Source of the DNA: UMGS1052 sp045580005
GTDB taxonomy: Bacteria; Bacillota; Clostridia; Oscillospirales; CAG-382
Reading direction: 5' to 3'
Assembly: GCA_045580005.1 (NCBI GenBank)
Contig: JAZNMZ010000071.1
Span: 1-38,117 of the forward strand
DNA: 38,117 nucleotides
How positions within the stretch are numbered: the stretch's first letter is position 1; each line of letters starts with the position of its first letter. This document shows, in pieces, positions 1 through 7,856 of this stretch. The translations under genes were made by a program, and so were the position numbers. The notes under the pieces were generated by a model. The model was given only the letters and a program-made list of their open reading frames with translations, ran no database searches and had not been told where the DNA came from.

Positions 1-163
1 TGCCGAAGTGCTCTGTAAGCTCTTCTAGGCACGGCTTGCCTTTTTCGACAACCTGCCTTGCAACAAGGTCGGTATCTATGCAGGCAAATCCGATTTTCCG
101 AAGTTCCTCGCAAAGACTACCTTTGCCTGCACCGGTAGGACCTGTAAGTCCGATTATTTTCAC
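1..163 (-). CDS. coaE: Dephospho-CoA kinase, N-terminal part (cut by window edge)
   Basis: CoaE phosphorylates the ribose 3'-OH of dephospho-CoA, the last step of CoA synthesis, in the cytoplasm. Only the first 54 residues are in the window. They start VKIIGLTG and carry a P-loop of the CoaE type (GLTGPTGAGKGS), followed by an IDTD segment and ARQVVEKG, matching the family pattern of IDAD and AR.VV.pG. The usual GKS of the P-loop reads GKGS here, a small deviation. I chose GTG at 163 because AGGTGA lies 4 bases upstream; an in-frame GTG at 172 lacks such a site. It follows the Sua5/TsaC gene by 9 bases and is last in the visible minus-strand operon. Confidence 0.88.
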   Translation of the reverse strand, partial: MKIIGLTGPTGAGKGSLCEELRKIGFACIDTDLVARQVVEKGKPCLEELTEHFG

Positions 164-172
164 AAAAATCAC

Positions 173-1252
173 CTACAATTCGATAATTTTGTATGCCGCC
201 GCCTTTAATAAACGGTTAAAGACCGCAAGATTAAGACCGCTCTTGTCTCCTGTAATACGGACAAAAACCTTGTCGAGTTCCGGAATTTTGTCGGTATCGC
301 GAAGATGTGAGAAGATGGCGTGAGCATGTGATGGTATATCGTCTTTTGCTCCCATATCCATTATAATCTTGGCTTCAGGGTTAATATTCCCCGACAGTGC
401 TTTTATATCCTCACTGAAAAGAATAAGCGCACACTTGTCGGAATCCGAAAGCAGAAGTATGTATTCTTTTACCTTGTCGTCATCTCCTGCAAGAAGATAA
501 ACAGGGGTACATGGCGCATAGTGCTTGTATTTCATGCCGGGCGCTGCCGCCTTTTCGTCGGGACGCATCTCTGACAAAACAGATTGTGCAACATCTACCT
601 TGCCGAGCGTGTCACACAGAGCTTCAAATGTCACCGCTCCCGGACGCAAAAGCGTCGGAGGCTCTGTTGCAAGAGTGACGATTGTCGATTCGAGTCCGAC
701 ATCACAGTCTCCGCCGTCGATAATCACATCAACCTTTGAAAAAAGGTCGTCGATTACATGCTGGGCCTTTGTGGGGCTCGGTTTGCCGGATATGTTGGCA
801 GACGGCGCCGCAACAGGCACATCGCACAGCTCAAGGAACTTGTGAGCAACCTTGTTCTCAGGCACTCTCAGTGCGACATTCGGTAGGTTTGCCGTTACTG
901 TCATTGGGATACAATCCTTTTTGGGAAGTATCACAGTCAGCGGTCCGGGCATGAGGTGCTTGAGCTTTACAAATCCCGCACTGTCTTTTGTGTGACAGTA
1001 GTTTTCTGCTTTGTCGGCATTATCAAGATGTATAATAAGAGGATTGTCCTGAGGACGCCCCTTTGCTTCAAAAATCTGCTCGCATGCCTTGCTGTCGAGC
1101 GCGTTTGCGCCAAGTCCGTACACCGTCTCGGTGGGGAAGCATACCGTGCCGCCCTTGCGGATGATGTCGGCTGCAAACGAGAGCTTTTCTATATCGTCCT
1201 TTTCGGTAAGATTTTTACTCACCTTAAGTATCTGTGTGTTTTCAAGTATCAT
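173..1252 (-). CDS. tsaC: L-threonylcarbamoyladenylate synthase, Sua5-type (YrdC plus Sua5 domain)
   Basis: Makes threonylcarbamoyl-AMP from threonine, bicarbonate and ATP for the t6A37 modification of ANN-decoding tRNAs. The protein is 359 aa. An N-terminal YrdC/TsaC domain (about residues 15-215) has GGTVCFPTETVYGLGANA, KGRPQDNPL and SANISGKPSPT. A C-terminal Sua5 domain (about 245-359) follows, so this is the long Sua5 form, not the short TsaC form. The frame opens further up with TTG at 1270, but ATG at 1252 is preceded by AAAAGAG at a suitable distance and gives the normal N-terminus, so I use it. It lies 21 bases after prfA and just before coaE, a common translation-linked grouping in Clostridia. 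Confidence 0.93.
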   Translation of the reverse strand: MILENTQILKVSKNLTEKDDIEKLSFAADIIRKGGTVCFPTETVYGLGANALDSKACEQIFEAKGRPQDNPLIIHLDNADKAENYCHTKDSAGFVKLKHLMPGPLTVILPKKDCIPMTVTANLPNVALRVPENKVAHKFLELCDVPVAAPSANISGKPSPTKAQHVIDDLFSKVDVIIDGGDCDVGLESTIVTLATEPPTLLRPGAVTFEALCDTLGKVDVAQSVLSEMRPDEKAAAPGMKYKHYAPCTPVYLLAGDDDKVKEYILLLSDSDKCALILFSEDIKALSGNINPEAKIIMDMGAKDDIPSHAHAIFSHLRDTDKIPELDKVFVRITGDKSGLNLAVFNRLLKAAAYKIIEL

Positions 1253-1273
1253 TGATATTACTCTTTTCAAAAA

Positions 1274-2344
1274 TTAAAATTCGCTTGCGGCAAGCTTTGC
1301 TGTTCTGTCGGCAGTGAGCAAAGCGTCAATAACTTCCTCAAGTCTGCCGTTCATAATGCTGTCAAGGCTGTATAATGTAAGCCCTATTCTGTGGTCGGTA
1401 AGTCTGCCCTGCGGGAAGTTGTAGGTACGGATGCGCTCGCTTCTGTCGCCCGAGCCTACCTGGCTCTTTCTTTCAGAAGCAATTGCCTGTCGCTGTTTTT
1501 CCCTTTCGCTGTCAAGGAGCCGTGTGCGAAGTATCTTCATAGCCTTGTCTCGGTTTTTGAACTGGCTTCGCTCGTCCTGACACTCAACAACAATGCCTGT
1601 TGGTATGTGAGTGATACGGATTGCAGAGTCGGTCTTGTTTACATGCTGCCCTCCCGCGCCGCCGCTGCGGTATGTGTCAATCTCAAGGTCGGCAGGGTTG
1701 ATATCCACTTCAACCTCTTCCGCCTCTGGAAGAACTGCAACTGTAACGGCTGAGGTATGTATGCGGCCCTGTGTTTCTGTCTCGGGCACACGCTGCACGC
1801 GGTGAACTCCGCTCTCGAACTTGAGTCTGGAGTAGGCGCCGTCTCCTGTGATCATAAACGAGATTTCCTTGTATCCTCCAAGTCCCGTTTCGTTTGCATA
1901 CATAAGCTCGCACTTAAAGCCGCAGCTCTCGGCATACATTGTGTACATTCGGTATAGGCTTCCCGCAAAAAGAGCGGCTTCATCTCCGCCTGTGCCTGCG
2001 CGTATTTCGACAATTACATTCTTGTCGTCGTTTTCGTCCTTGGGTAATAGCAGTATCTTGAGCTCTTCCTCGAGCTCCGAGAGCTGCTCTTTGCCCTCTT
2101 TTATCTCAAGTTCGCACATCTCGCACAGCTCTCTGTCAGATTCGAGCGTGAGAAGTAGCTGCGCCTGCTCAATATTGTCGGCGCATTTTTTGTACTCACG
2201 GTATTTTTCGATAATGGGGGTAAGGGTCTTGTGCTCTTTCATGAGCTTTTTAAAGGTTTCGGTATCGTTTATTACATCGGGGGACATAAGCTTTTCGCTT
2301 ATCTCCTCGTATTTCTTCTCGGCTTCAACAAGGTTTTCAAACAT
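1274..2344 (-). CDS. prfA: Peptide chain release factor 1 (RF1)
   Basis: Recognises UAA and UAG in the ribosomal A site and triggers release of the finished peptide. The 356 aa length is typical. The GGQ peptidyl-hydrolysis motif is at residues 231-233 (SGGAGGQHVNKTDSA). The tripeptide anticodon motif of RF1, PxT, is present as P187-E188-T189 in VPETET; RF2 would have SPF. The N-terminal third is helical and charged, as in the family. The ATG overlaps the stop of the upstream DUF951 gene (TGATG), so the two are probably translationally coupled. The usual partner gene for the glutamine methyltransferase PrmC is not adjacent. Confidence 0.96.
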   Translation of the reverse strand: MFENLVEAEKKYEEISEKLMSPDVINDTETFKKLMKEHKTLTPIIEKYREYKKCADNIEQAQLLLTLESDRELCEMCELEIKEGKEQLSELEEELKILLLPKDENDDKNVIVEIRAGTGGDEAALFAGSLYRMYTMYAESCGFKCELMYANETGLGGYKEISFMITGDGAYSRLKFESGVHRVQRVPETETQGRIHTSAVTVAVLPEAEEVEVDINPADLEIDTYRSGGAGGQHVNKTDSAIRITHIPTGIVVECQDERSQFKNRDKAMKILRTRLLDSEREKQRQAIASERKSQVGSGDRSERIRTYNFPQGRLTDHRIGLTLYSLDSIMNGRLEEVIDALLTADRTAKLAASEF

Positions 2345-2559
2345 CAGTTTTCTCCATCGGGGTTTTCTTTAGAAATAACACTTTTTATACTTTTTTCAAG
2401 CTTTACTCGAGGTATTGTCACATCGTGTCCACAGCTCTGACAGACGATTTTAACATCACTGCCGAGCCGTGCAACTGTAAACGACTTTGCATTCTTGCCG
2501 CAGGCGTGATTTTTTTTCATGATAAGGGTGTCGCCCAGAGAAAAAAATTTCGGCAGCAT
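2344..2559 (-). CDS. DUF951 family small protein
   Basis: A 71-aa protein of the DUF951 family, widespread in Firmicutes and without an established function. The recognisable core is LGDTLIMKKNHACGKNAKSF, a variant of the family pattern of a lysine/Cys-Gly segment, followed by CQSCGHDVTIPR, a CxxCG knuckle and a proline-arginine. The Cys residues suggest a zinc or nucleic-acid-binding mini-domain (inference). ATG at 2559 is chosen because GGGAG lies 5 bases upstream; the in-frame GTG at 2571 lies within that site. It is first in the operon with prfA, tsaC and coaE and overlaps the prfA start by one base. Confidence 0.85.
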   Translation of the reverse strand: MLPKFFSLGDTLIMKKNHACGKNAKSFTVARLGSDVKIVCQSCGHDVTIPRVKLEKSIKSVISKENPDGEN

Positions 2560-2591
2560 ATATTCTCCCACCTTAAAAACAAATATACTAC

Positions 2592-2620
2592 ATTATAACA
2601 TATATAAAACAAAAAAGCAA
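2592..2620 (-). promoter_or_regulatory. Likely sigma-A promoter of the DUF951-prfA-tsaC-coaE operon
   Basis: On the minus strand TTGCTT (2615-2620) is followed after 17 bases by a perfect TATAAT (2592-2597), about 30 bases upstream of the DUF951 start. It diverges from the zinc operon promoter. The -35 is weak. Confidence 0.6.
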
Positions 2621-2639
2621 TATTCGCGGCAAAAAACTA

Positions 2640-2668
2640 TTGACAGCAGACAGGGGATATGGTATAAT
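2640..2668 (+). promoter_or_regulatory. Consensus sigma-A promoter of the zinc regulator/transporter operon
   Basis: TTGACA (2640-2645), 17-base spacer, TATAAT (2663-2668), ending 35 bases before the regulator start codon. Both hexamers are perfect. A strong core promoter on a metal-uptake operon fits a repressed gene, with the Fur-family product the natural candidate repressor (inference). I could not pick out a convincing Zur operator by eye. Confidence 0.85.
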
Positions 2669-2703
2669 TTGAAAATGAAATTCAGTTTCGATTTGAGGTA
2701 GGT

Positions 2704-3117
2704 ATGGGTACAACGGTAAGCTATAAGACAAAACAGAGAGAAAATATACTTTCTTGCATAAAGAGCTTTGACGGTGCGCATTTCACAGCCGACGAGCTTG
2801 CCAGAAGATTGCAGGATGGGGGCTTTGGTGTCGGCAAGACAACGGTGTACAGATGCCTTGACAGAATGACCGGGGATGGCAGTGTGAGAAAATATCTCCT
2901 TGGCGACAAGGATAGTGCCTGCTACCAGTATATTGCAGGCGGCTGCACAGAGCACTTTCACCTCAAGTGTACCTGCTGCGGGAAGCTTATTCACGCCGAG
3001 TGCGAATATCTTTCAAAGATAGCAGAGCATATAGGACAACACCACGGCTTTGAGGTGAACAGCTCAAAAACGGTGTTTTACGGTATCTGCCTTGAATGTA
3101 AAGGAGAAAATGTATGA
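2704..3117 (+). CDS. Fur-family transcriptional regulator, probably zinc-responsive (Zur-like)
   Basis: A 137-aa Fur-superfamily regulator. The winged-helix DNA-binding half covers residues 1-70, with the recognition segment FGVGKTTVYRCLDRM typical of Fur/Zur/PerR. The dimer half carries two CxxC pairs, Cys89/Cys92 and Cys129/Cys132, that form the structural zinc site, plus His-rich EHFHLKC and GQHHGFEV segments. A ribosome-binding site (GAGGTAGG) precedes the ATG. Its stop overlaps the start of the zinc-binding lipoprotein gene, so it heads a znuACB-type operon. That context, not the sequence itself, is the reason to prefer Zur over Fur or PerR. Confidence 0.88.
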   Translation: MGTTVSYKTKQRENILSCIKSFDGAHFTADELARRLQDGGFGVGKTTVYRCLDRMTGDGSVRKYLLGDKDSACYQYIAGGCTEHFHLKCTCCGKLIHAECEYLSKIAEHIGQHHGFEVNSSKTVFYGICLECKGENV

Positions 3118-4019
3118 AAAAGATACTTTGCTTGCTGCTTGCGGTGGCATCCTTGCTTCTTGCAGGCTGCACATGGGAAAATCGCGATGATCGTGACGGA
3201 AAAATAAAGGTAGTTGCAACTCTCTTTCCTCAATACGATTTTGCAAGAAACATTGCGGGCGAAAGAATGCATATTGAAATACTTCTCCCTGCAGGAATTG
3301 ACAGCCATGCCTTTGACCCGTCTGTTTCGGATATTTTGAAGATGAATGACGCCGACATGGTAATCTACACAGGCGCCGATATGGAAAGCTGGGCGCAGAC
3401 CTTTATTGACGCTGCCGACTCTGACATTGCGGTGCTCGACCTTTCGGAGGGCTTTGACATGGGACATGACCACGAGGAACATGGGCATGCCCATGAAGAC
3501 CCACACATCTGGACGAGCCCGAAGAACGCCATGGGCATTGTTGTAAGCATCTGCAACGCCTTTTGTGAGCTTGACCCGGCCGGGGCTGAGTATTACAGAG
3601 CAAATGCAGACGCGTATATAAAAGAGCTGCAGGCTCTTTCGGACACCCTTGAGGCGCTGTCGGAAGGTGCAAATGACAAGACTTTGTACTTCGGTGGCAA
3701 GTTCTCTTTTCACCATCTTATGGTGGACTACAGCTTTTCATATATGACCTTGTATGACGGTTGCTCCGAGAGTGCCGAACCGAGTGCAAAAAGGCTTACG
3801 GAACTCACAGGGCTTATGAAAAAAGAAAATGCTAGGGTTATATTCTATCCTGAACTGTCGGCAGGCAGTGCAGCACAGAGCATTGCTGCCGACACGGGCG
3901 CGAAAGCTGTTGTGCTTCACTCGTGCCACAATCTCTCGCAGACCGAGTATGAGCAGGGCGAGAGCTATCTTTCGCTTATGCAAAAGAATTTACAGAAGAT
4001 CGAGGAGGCAATCTCTTGA
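3114..4019 (+). CDS. znuA: Zinc ABC transporter substrate-binding lipoprotein (ZnuA-like)
   Basis: Captures Zn2+ outside the membrane and passes it to the permease. The 301-aa protein begins with a lipoprotein signal peptide, lysines then a hydrophobic stretch ending LLLAGC, with Cys19 the lipidated residue. Family metal ligands are visible: His65 in DSHAFDPS, His131 in EDPHIW, and a further His pair in KFSFHHLMVDY. The acidic His-rich loop at residues 118-127 (HDHEEHGHAH) is the hallmark of zinc rather than manganese binders. It overlaps the regulator by 4 bases (ATGA) and the ATPase start by 4 bases, so the operon is tightly coupled. Confidence 0.93.
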   Translation: MKKILCLLLAVASLLLAGCTWENRDDRDGKIKVVATLFPQYDFARNIAGERMHIEILLPAGIDSHAFDPSVSDILKMNDADMVIYTGADMESWAQTFIDAADSDIAVLDLSEGFDMGHDHEEHGHAHEDPHIWTSPKNAMGIVVSICNAFCELDPAGAEYYRANADAYIKELQALSDTLEALSEGANDKTLYFGGKFSFHHLMVDYSFSYMTLYDGCSESAEPSAKRLTELTGLMKKENARVIFYPELSAGSAAQSIAADTGAKAVVLHSCHNLSQTEYEQGESYLSLMQKNLQKIEEAIS

Positions 4020-4726
4020 GTGTAATAATGAGAGCAGAGCATATCTGCGTCGCGTACGAAGGAAAAAAAGTGGTCGACCATGTCAGCTTTGAGGTTGAGC
4101 ACGGCGACTGGCTGTGTATTGTCGGAGAAAACGGCACGGGCAAGAGCTCGCTTGTCAAGGCTATGCTCGGACTTGTTCCGACCTGCTGCGGCAAGGCAGA
4201 GTTTAATCTTGCTGAGGGCAAAAAACGCATTGGTTATCTGCCTCAGCAAACCCTTTTGCAAAGAGATTTTCCCTGCTCGGTATATGAGCTTGTGTTGTCA
4301 GGATGTCTGTCCTCTATGAAGTTTCCGAGGTTCTACCGCAGAGCGCAGAGAAAAAAAGCAAGGGAATATATGCAGTATCTCGATATATACGAGCTGCGGC
4401 ACAAGGCGGTAAGCGAGCTGTCGGGCGGCCAGCGACAGAGAGCGTATCTTGCAAGAGCACTTCTTGCGTCAGATGAAATGCTCGTACTCGACGAGCCTGT
4501 GAGCGGACTTGATGTAAACGCTACTCGCGACCTTTACTTGTGCCTCAAACGGCTTAACAGCGAAAAGGGTATTACCGTTGTTATGATTTCTCATGATATG
4601 GAAAGCGCGGTAAAGTATGCAAACAAAATACTGCACCTTGATAAGACGCTTCTTTTCTTCGGAAAGAAAGAGGATTATCTTGAGAGCAAATATTCAAAGA
4701 AGCTGCTGAACGGGGAGGAAGAATAA
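4016..4726 (+). CDS. znuC: Zinc ABC transporter ATP-binding protein (ZnuC-like)
   Basis: Cytoplasmic ATPase subunit powering zinc import. Walker A is GENGTGKS at residues 37-44, the ABC signature LSGGQ at 135-139, Walker B LVLDEP with Asp159-Glu160, and the switch histidine lies in ISHDM. Length is 236 aa. The start is TTG at 4016: GAGGAGG ends 7 bases upstream of it, whereas ATG at 4028 would be 19 bases away. This TTG overlaps the stop codon of the lipoprotein gene, which suggests termination-reinitiation. The rare start codon may lower ATPase output relative to the lipoprotein (inference). Confidence 0.93.
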   Translation: MSVIMRAEHICVAYEGKKVVDHVSFEVEHGDWLCIVGENGTGKSSLVKAMLGLVPTCCGKAEFNLAEGKKRIGYLPQQTLLQRDFPCSVYELVLSGCLSSMKFPRFYRRAQRKKAREYMQYLDIYELRHKAVSELSGGQRQRAYLARALLASDEMLVLDEPVSGLDVNATRDLYLCLKRLNSEKGITVVMISHDMESAVKYANKILHLDKTLLFFGKKEDYLESKYSKKLLNGEEE

Positions 4727-5544
4727 TGCTTGATTTTCTGATTGATATTTTTTCAACCCCTCTGATTTTGCGAGCAGCCCTTGTGGGACTTCTGGTATCG
4801 GTATGCGCGGCGCTACTGGGAGTGAGCCTTGTGCTCAAGAGATATTCTATGATAGGCGACGGACTCTCCCATGTTGCATTTGGCTCGCTGAGTATTGCAT
4901 ATGCTCTTAATTTTGCACCGCTTGCCGTGACAATCCCTGTTGTTGTGCTTGCTGCTTTTCTTCTGCTTCGCGTATCCGAAAATAGCAGGATAAACGGTGA
5001 CTCGGCAATAGCACTTATTGCTAGCACAAGCCTTGCAGCAGGTATTATCTGCACAAATCTCAGCCGAGTCAATATTGATGTAAACAGCTTTATGTTCGGA
5101 AGTATTTTGCTTATTGATAAGAGCGAGCTTATGATATGCATACCGCTTGCACTTGCTGTGATAGGTGTTTTTGTCATTTTTTATCATGAGATTTTCCTTG
5201 TTACATACGATGAGGATTTTGCAAGAGCATCGGGTACAAGAGTGGGGGCATATAAGACAGTGCTTGCACTTCTGACAGCTCTTACTGTTGTAATCGGAAT
5301 GAGAATAATGGGCACACTTTTAATATCAAGCCTGGTTATTTTCCCTGCACTTACTGCTATGCGAGTGTTCAGGTCTTTCAAAAAAGTCGTTGTCTGTTCG
5401 GCGACAGTATCGGTAGCCGCATTTCTGGCAGGACTTTTTATGACAATCGCCTTTGATATCCCTGCGGGAGCGAGCATTGTTGCGGCAAATGCCGTAATGT
5501 TTGTGATATTCAGTATCGCAGGCAAGATCTGCCGTAAAAACTGA
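4726..5544 (+). CDS. znuB: Zinc ABC transporter permease (ZnuB-like, ABC-3 family)
   Basis: Membrane channel subunit of the zinc importer, 272 aa, with about eight hydrophobic segments. Family features include LKRYSMIGDGLSHVAFG near residue 38, the conserved coupling region, and DEDFARASGTRVGAYK near residue 165. The ATG shares its A with the stop of the ATPase gene (TAATG) and GGGGAGGAAG lies just upstream. It is last in the operon. No clear terminator follows; the next promoter begins 9 bases after the stop. Confidence 0.93.
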   Translation: MLDFLIDIFSTPLILRAALVGLLVSVCAALLGVSLVLKRYSMIGDGLSHVAFGSLSIAYALNFAPLAVTIPVVVLAAFLLLRVSENSRINGDSAIALIASTSLAAGIICTNLSRVNIDVNSFMFGSILLIDKSELMICIPLALAVIGVFVIFYHEIFLVTYDEDFARASGTRVGAYKTVLALLTALTVVIGMRIMGTLLISSLVIFPALTAMRVFRSFKKVVVCSATVSVAAFLAGLFMTIAFDIPAGASIVAANAVMFVIFSIAGKICRKN

Positions 5545-5552
5545 TATTTTTG

Positions 5553-5581
5553 TTGACAAAGTGTTTTTGATATAGTATAAT
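5553..5581 (+). promoter_or_regulatory. Consensus sigma-A promoter for DUF177-rpmF
   Basis: TTGACA (5553-5558), 17-base spacer, TATAAT (5576-5581). Both hexamers are perfect. A transcript starting near 5588 leaves room for the GTG start at 5616 and its GTGAGGA site, and argues against ATG at 5598. Confidence 0.85.
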
Positions 5582-5615
5582 AATCGTTGCGAAAAATATG
5601 AAAGTGAGGACGGCT

Positions 5616-6158
5616 GTGAACGAAGTACAAAAACATATTATAGACCTTACTCCGCTTTTTCTGGGCGACCGACAGGAAAAGGATTTTTCTTTTGAGTTCA
5701 CTCCCGAGGTGTTTGATGACAGTATTGTCATAGAAAGCCCTGTTATCTGTCACGGCAGGGTATATGAGAAAGCAAACGCAAGAAGCGGCGCACAGAACTA
5801 TATCGAGCTTGGAATAAAACTTGAGGGCTCATACAAGACAGGCTGTGCAAGATGTCTTGCGGATATGACAGTGCCTGTCAGGATCGAAGCAGACTACTGT
5901 GTTGTAAACAAACCCAAAAACGATGAAGACAATGACAGTATCCTTTTTGCTCCCGAGGGCAAGCTTGATGTGGGAGAGGTGGCAGATGCGCTCTTTTTCC
6001 TTAATTTACCCTCCAAGCACATCTGCCGCGAGGACTGCAAGGGACTTTGTCAGAAGTGCGGAAAAAACTTTAACGAGGGCAAATGCCAATGCGAGGAAAA
6101 AAATATTGATCCAAGACTAGCAGTTTTGAAAAAATTACTTGACAAAACCGAAAATTAG
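5616..6158 (+). CDS. DUF177 / YceD family protein (23S rRNA accumulation)
   Basis: A member of the DUF177 (YceD) family, usually encoded directly before rpmF and linked in E. coli and plants to 23S rRNA accumulation or large-subunit biogenesis. The 180-aa protein has the family middle motif TGCARCLADMTVPV and the C-terminal block ICREDCKGLCQKCGKN, a Cys-rich probable zinc site with a second pair near CQCEEK. I chose GTG at 5616 because GTGAGGA is 6 bases upstream; ATG at 5598 has no site and sits too close to the promoter. It precedes rpmF by 66 bases, and an internal promoter overlaps its end. Confidence 0.85.
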   Translation: MNEVQKHIIDLTPLFLGDRQEKDFSFEFTPEVFDDSIVIESPVICHGRVYEKANARSGAQNYIELGIKLEGSYKTGCARCLADMTVPVRIEADYCVVNKPKNDEDNDSILFAPEGKLDVGEVADALFFLNLPSKHICREDCKGLCQKCGKNFNEGKCQCEEKNIDPRLAVLKKLLDKTEN

Positions 6159-6167
6159 TAGTATAAT
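6139..6167 (+). promoter_or_regulatory. Consensus sigma-A promoter for rpmF
   Basis: TTGACA (6139-6144), 17-base spacer, TATAAT (6162-6167), straddling the end of the DUF177 gene. It would give rpmF its own strong transcript in addition to read-through from 5553. Confidence 0.83.
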
Positions 6168-6224
6168 ACAAAATGTATGCTAAAACTTAGTTAAAAATCA
6201 AGATATATAAAGGAGGTTGCTACA

Positions 6225-6434
6225 ATGGCAGTACCAAAGAGAAAAGTATCAAAAGCAAGAAGAGATAAGAGACGCAGCAATGTTTGGAAGCTCGCGATTC
6301 CCGGCTTTACAAAGTGCCCTAAGTGCGGCGAATACAATCTTTCACACAGAGTTTGCAGAAACTGCAAGACTTATGCAGGTAAGGATTATTCAGCTGTAAA
6401 GGCAGAACAGCCTGCTGAAGAGGCAAATGCATAA
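6225..6434 (+). CDS. rpmF: 50S ribosomal protein L32
   Basis: Small large-subunit protein. It starts MAVPKRKVSKARRDKRR, diagnostic of L32, followed by a zinc ribbon with CPKCGEYNLSHRVCRNC (two CxxC pairs, the zinc-bound C+ form). At 69 aa it is about ten residues longer than many L32 proteins, because of an Ala/Glu-rich tail (AEQPAEEANA). A strong AAAGGAGG site precedes the ATG. Since the C+ form needs zinc, its position a few genes after the zinc importer is notable, but may be chance. Confidence 0.97.
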   Translation: MAVPKRKVSKARRDKRRSNVWKLAIPGFTKCPKCGEYNLSHRVCRNCKTYAGKDYSAVKAEQPAEEANA

Positions 6435-6460
6435 TTTGGCTTAATTTTTGCTTAACAAAA

Positions 6461-6494
6461 AGGGAAGGGCAATTTGCTCCTTCCCTGTTTTTGT
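6461..6494 (+). terminator. Rho-independent terminator after rpmF
   Basis: Stem AGGGAAGG (6461-6468) pairs with CCTTCCCT (6479-6486) around a 10-base loop, followed by GTTTTTGTTT. It lies 26 bases after the rpmF stop. Confidence 0.85.
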
Positions 6495-6516
6495 TTAAAA
6501 AACGGTTGAGGTGCAT

Positions 6517-7830
6517 ATGGTAACGGTAAAGTCAGTTGTAAAAAATTCATACGCGGCAAAGGCAGGCGTTCTCGCCGGCGATATTCTTGTTTCGTGCGGG
6601 GGAGCTGAGATTGACGATGTTCTTGATTACAGATACTACACAACAGAAAAGAAGCTGTCGCTTACAATTTTGCATGATGGCGAGGAAAAGCAGTTTGAAA
6701 TATCGAAAAAAGACGAATACGACGATCTGGGCCTTGAGTTTGAGACATATCTTATGGACAAGCAGCACTCGTGCAAGAATGGCTGTGTTTTCTGTTTTAT
6801 CGACCAGAATCCCAAGGGTATGAGAGAGAGTATTTACTTCAAGGACGACGATTCGAGAATGTCTTTTTTCTACGGAAACTACATCACTCTGACCAATCTT
6901 TCACAAAAAGATGTAGACAGAATTATAAAAATGCGCATATCTCCCGTCAATATCTCGGTACACACCACAAATCCCGAGCTGCGCGTCAAAATGATGAAGA
7001 ATAAAAACGCCGGTAAGAGTCTTTCTTATATCAAGGACTTTTATGATGGTGAGATTAATATGAACTGCCAGATTGTTCTTTGCAAGAATATGAACGATGG
7101 CAAAGAGCTTGAGGCGAGCCTTGCCGATCTTGCCGAGTATTACCCTTTTGTTGAGAGTATCGCAATTGTTCCTGCAGGTCTTACCTGCCATAGACAGGGA
7201 CTTTGCCCTCTTGAGCCGTTCAGTAGGGAGGACAGTCGCGAGGTGATTGAGATAATCGACAGATTCGGCAGGGAAAATCTTAAGAAATTCGGCACAAGAC
7301 TTGTGTATGCTTCTGATGAATGGTATTTAAAAGCCGAACTTGACATGCCCGAAACAGAGTACTATGAGGAGTACGCCCAGCTCGAGAACGGCGTTGGTAT
7401 GATAAGACTAATGAGCGATGAGGTAGAGCAGGAGATACAGGAGCTTGTTTCAAGCGGATTTGTGCTCGACCAAAAACGCACAGTTTCTGTTGTCACAGGA
7501 AGCGCGGCGTACGATTTTATTAAAAAATCTGTTGAAAAGTTAAAGAAAAAATGGTATAATCTTGAGTGTGAGGTATACAGAGCCGAAAACTACTTTTTCG
7601 GCGGCGGCGTGACTGTTGCAGGACTTCTGACAGGAAGCGACCTTGTGAAGAACCTTTCAGGCAAAAAGCTCGGAGACACGCTGTTCTTCCCCGAGGTTAT
7701 GCTCAGACACGAAAAGGATATGTTCCTTGATAATATGACGGTGGAAGAACTGTCACAGGCGCTCGGAGTGGAGTGCGTACCTGTGCCGTCTGACGGCGCA
7801 GAGTTTGCTGACATCATACTCGGAGTATGA
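6517..7830 (+). CDS. DUF512 family radical-SAM-like protein with N-terminal PDZ domain
   Basis: A 437-aa member of the DUF512 family of putative Fe-S oxidoreductases found in Clostridia and cyanobacteria; the reaction is not established. Residues 1-62 form a PDZ-like domain (VVKNSYAAKAGVLAGDILVSCGG). The Cys86-x3-Cys90-x2-Cys93 triad (CKNGCVFC) that would bind a 4Fe-4S cluster and SAM follows, then FIDQNPKGMR, a family signature. The DUF512 region fills the C-terminal half. ATG at 6517 is preceded by GAGG at 5 bases; a GTG at 6511 overlaps that site. It lies 26 bases before der, an arrangement frequent in Clostridia. Confidence 0.85.
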   Translation: MVTVKSVVKNSYAAKAGVLAGDILVSCGGAEIDDVLDYRYYTTEKKLSLTILHDGEEKQFEISKKDEYDDLGLEFETYLMDKQHSCKNGCVFCFIDQNPKGMRESIYFKDDDSRMSFFYGNYITLTNLSQKDVDRIIKMRISPVNISVHTTNPELRVKMMKNKNAGKSLSYIKDFYDGEINMNCQIVLCKNMNDGKELEASLADLAEYYPFVESIAIVPAGLTCHRQGLCPLEPFSREDSREVIEIIDRFGRENLKKFGTRLVYASDEWYLKAELDMPETEYYEEYAQLENGVGMIRLMSDEVEQEIQELVSSGFVLDQKRTVSVVTGSAAYDFIKKSVEKLKKKWYNLECEVYRAENYFFGGGVTVAGLLTGSDLVKNLSGKKLGDTLFFPEVMLRHEKDMFLDNMTVEELSQALGVECVPVPSDGAEFADIILGV

Positions 7831-7856
7831 GCGCACAATTTTTTGGAGGGAAATAA

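Noticed and set aside
2344..2559. Reading the small gene before prfA as ribosomal protein L31 (rpmE)
   Set aside because: rpmE often sits near prfA, but this protein has the DUF951 pattern and not the L31 CxxC arrangement.
3078..3716. 212-aa open frame on the minus strand across the ZnuA gene
   Set aside because: It is antisense to a well-supported lipoprotein gene, has no family-like motif and no ribosome-binding site; it reflects codon bias of the real gene.
7540..7565. TATAAT-like sequence inside the DUF512 gene
   Set aside because: It is within coding sequence, lacks a -35 at proper distance and no gene starts downstream for 290 bases.
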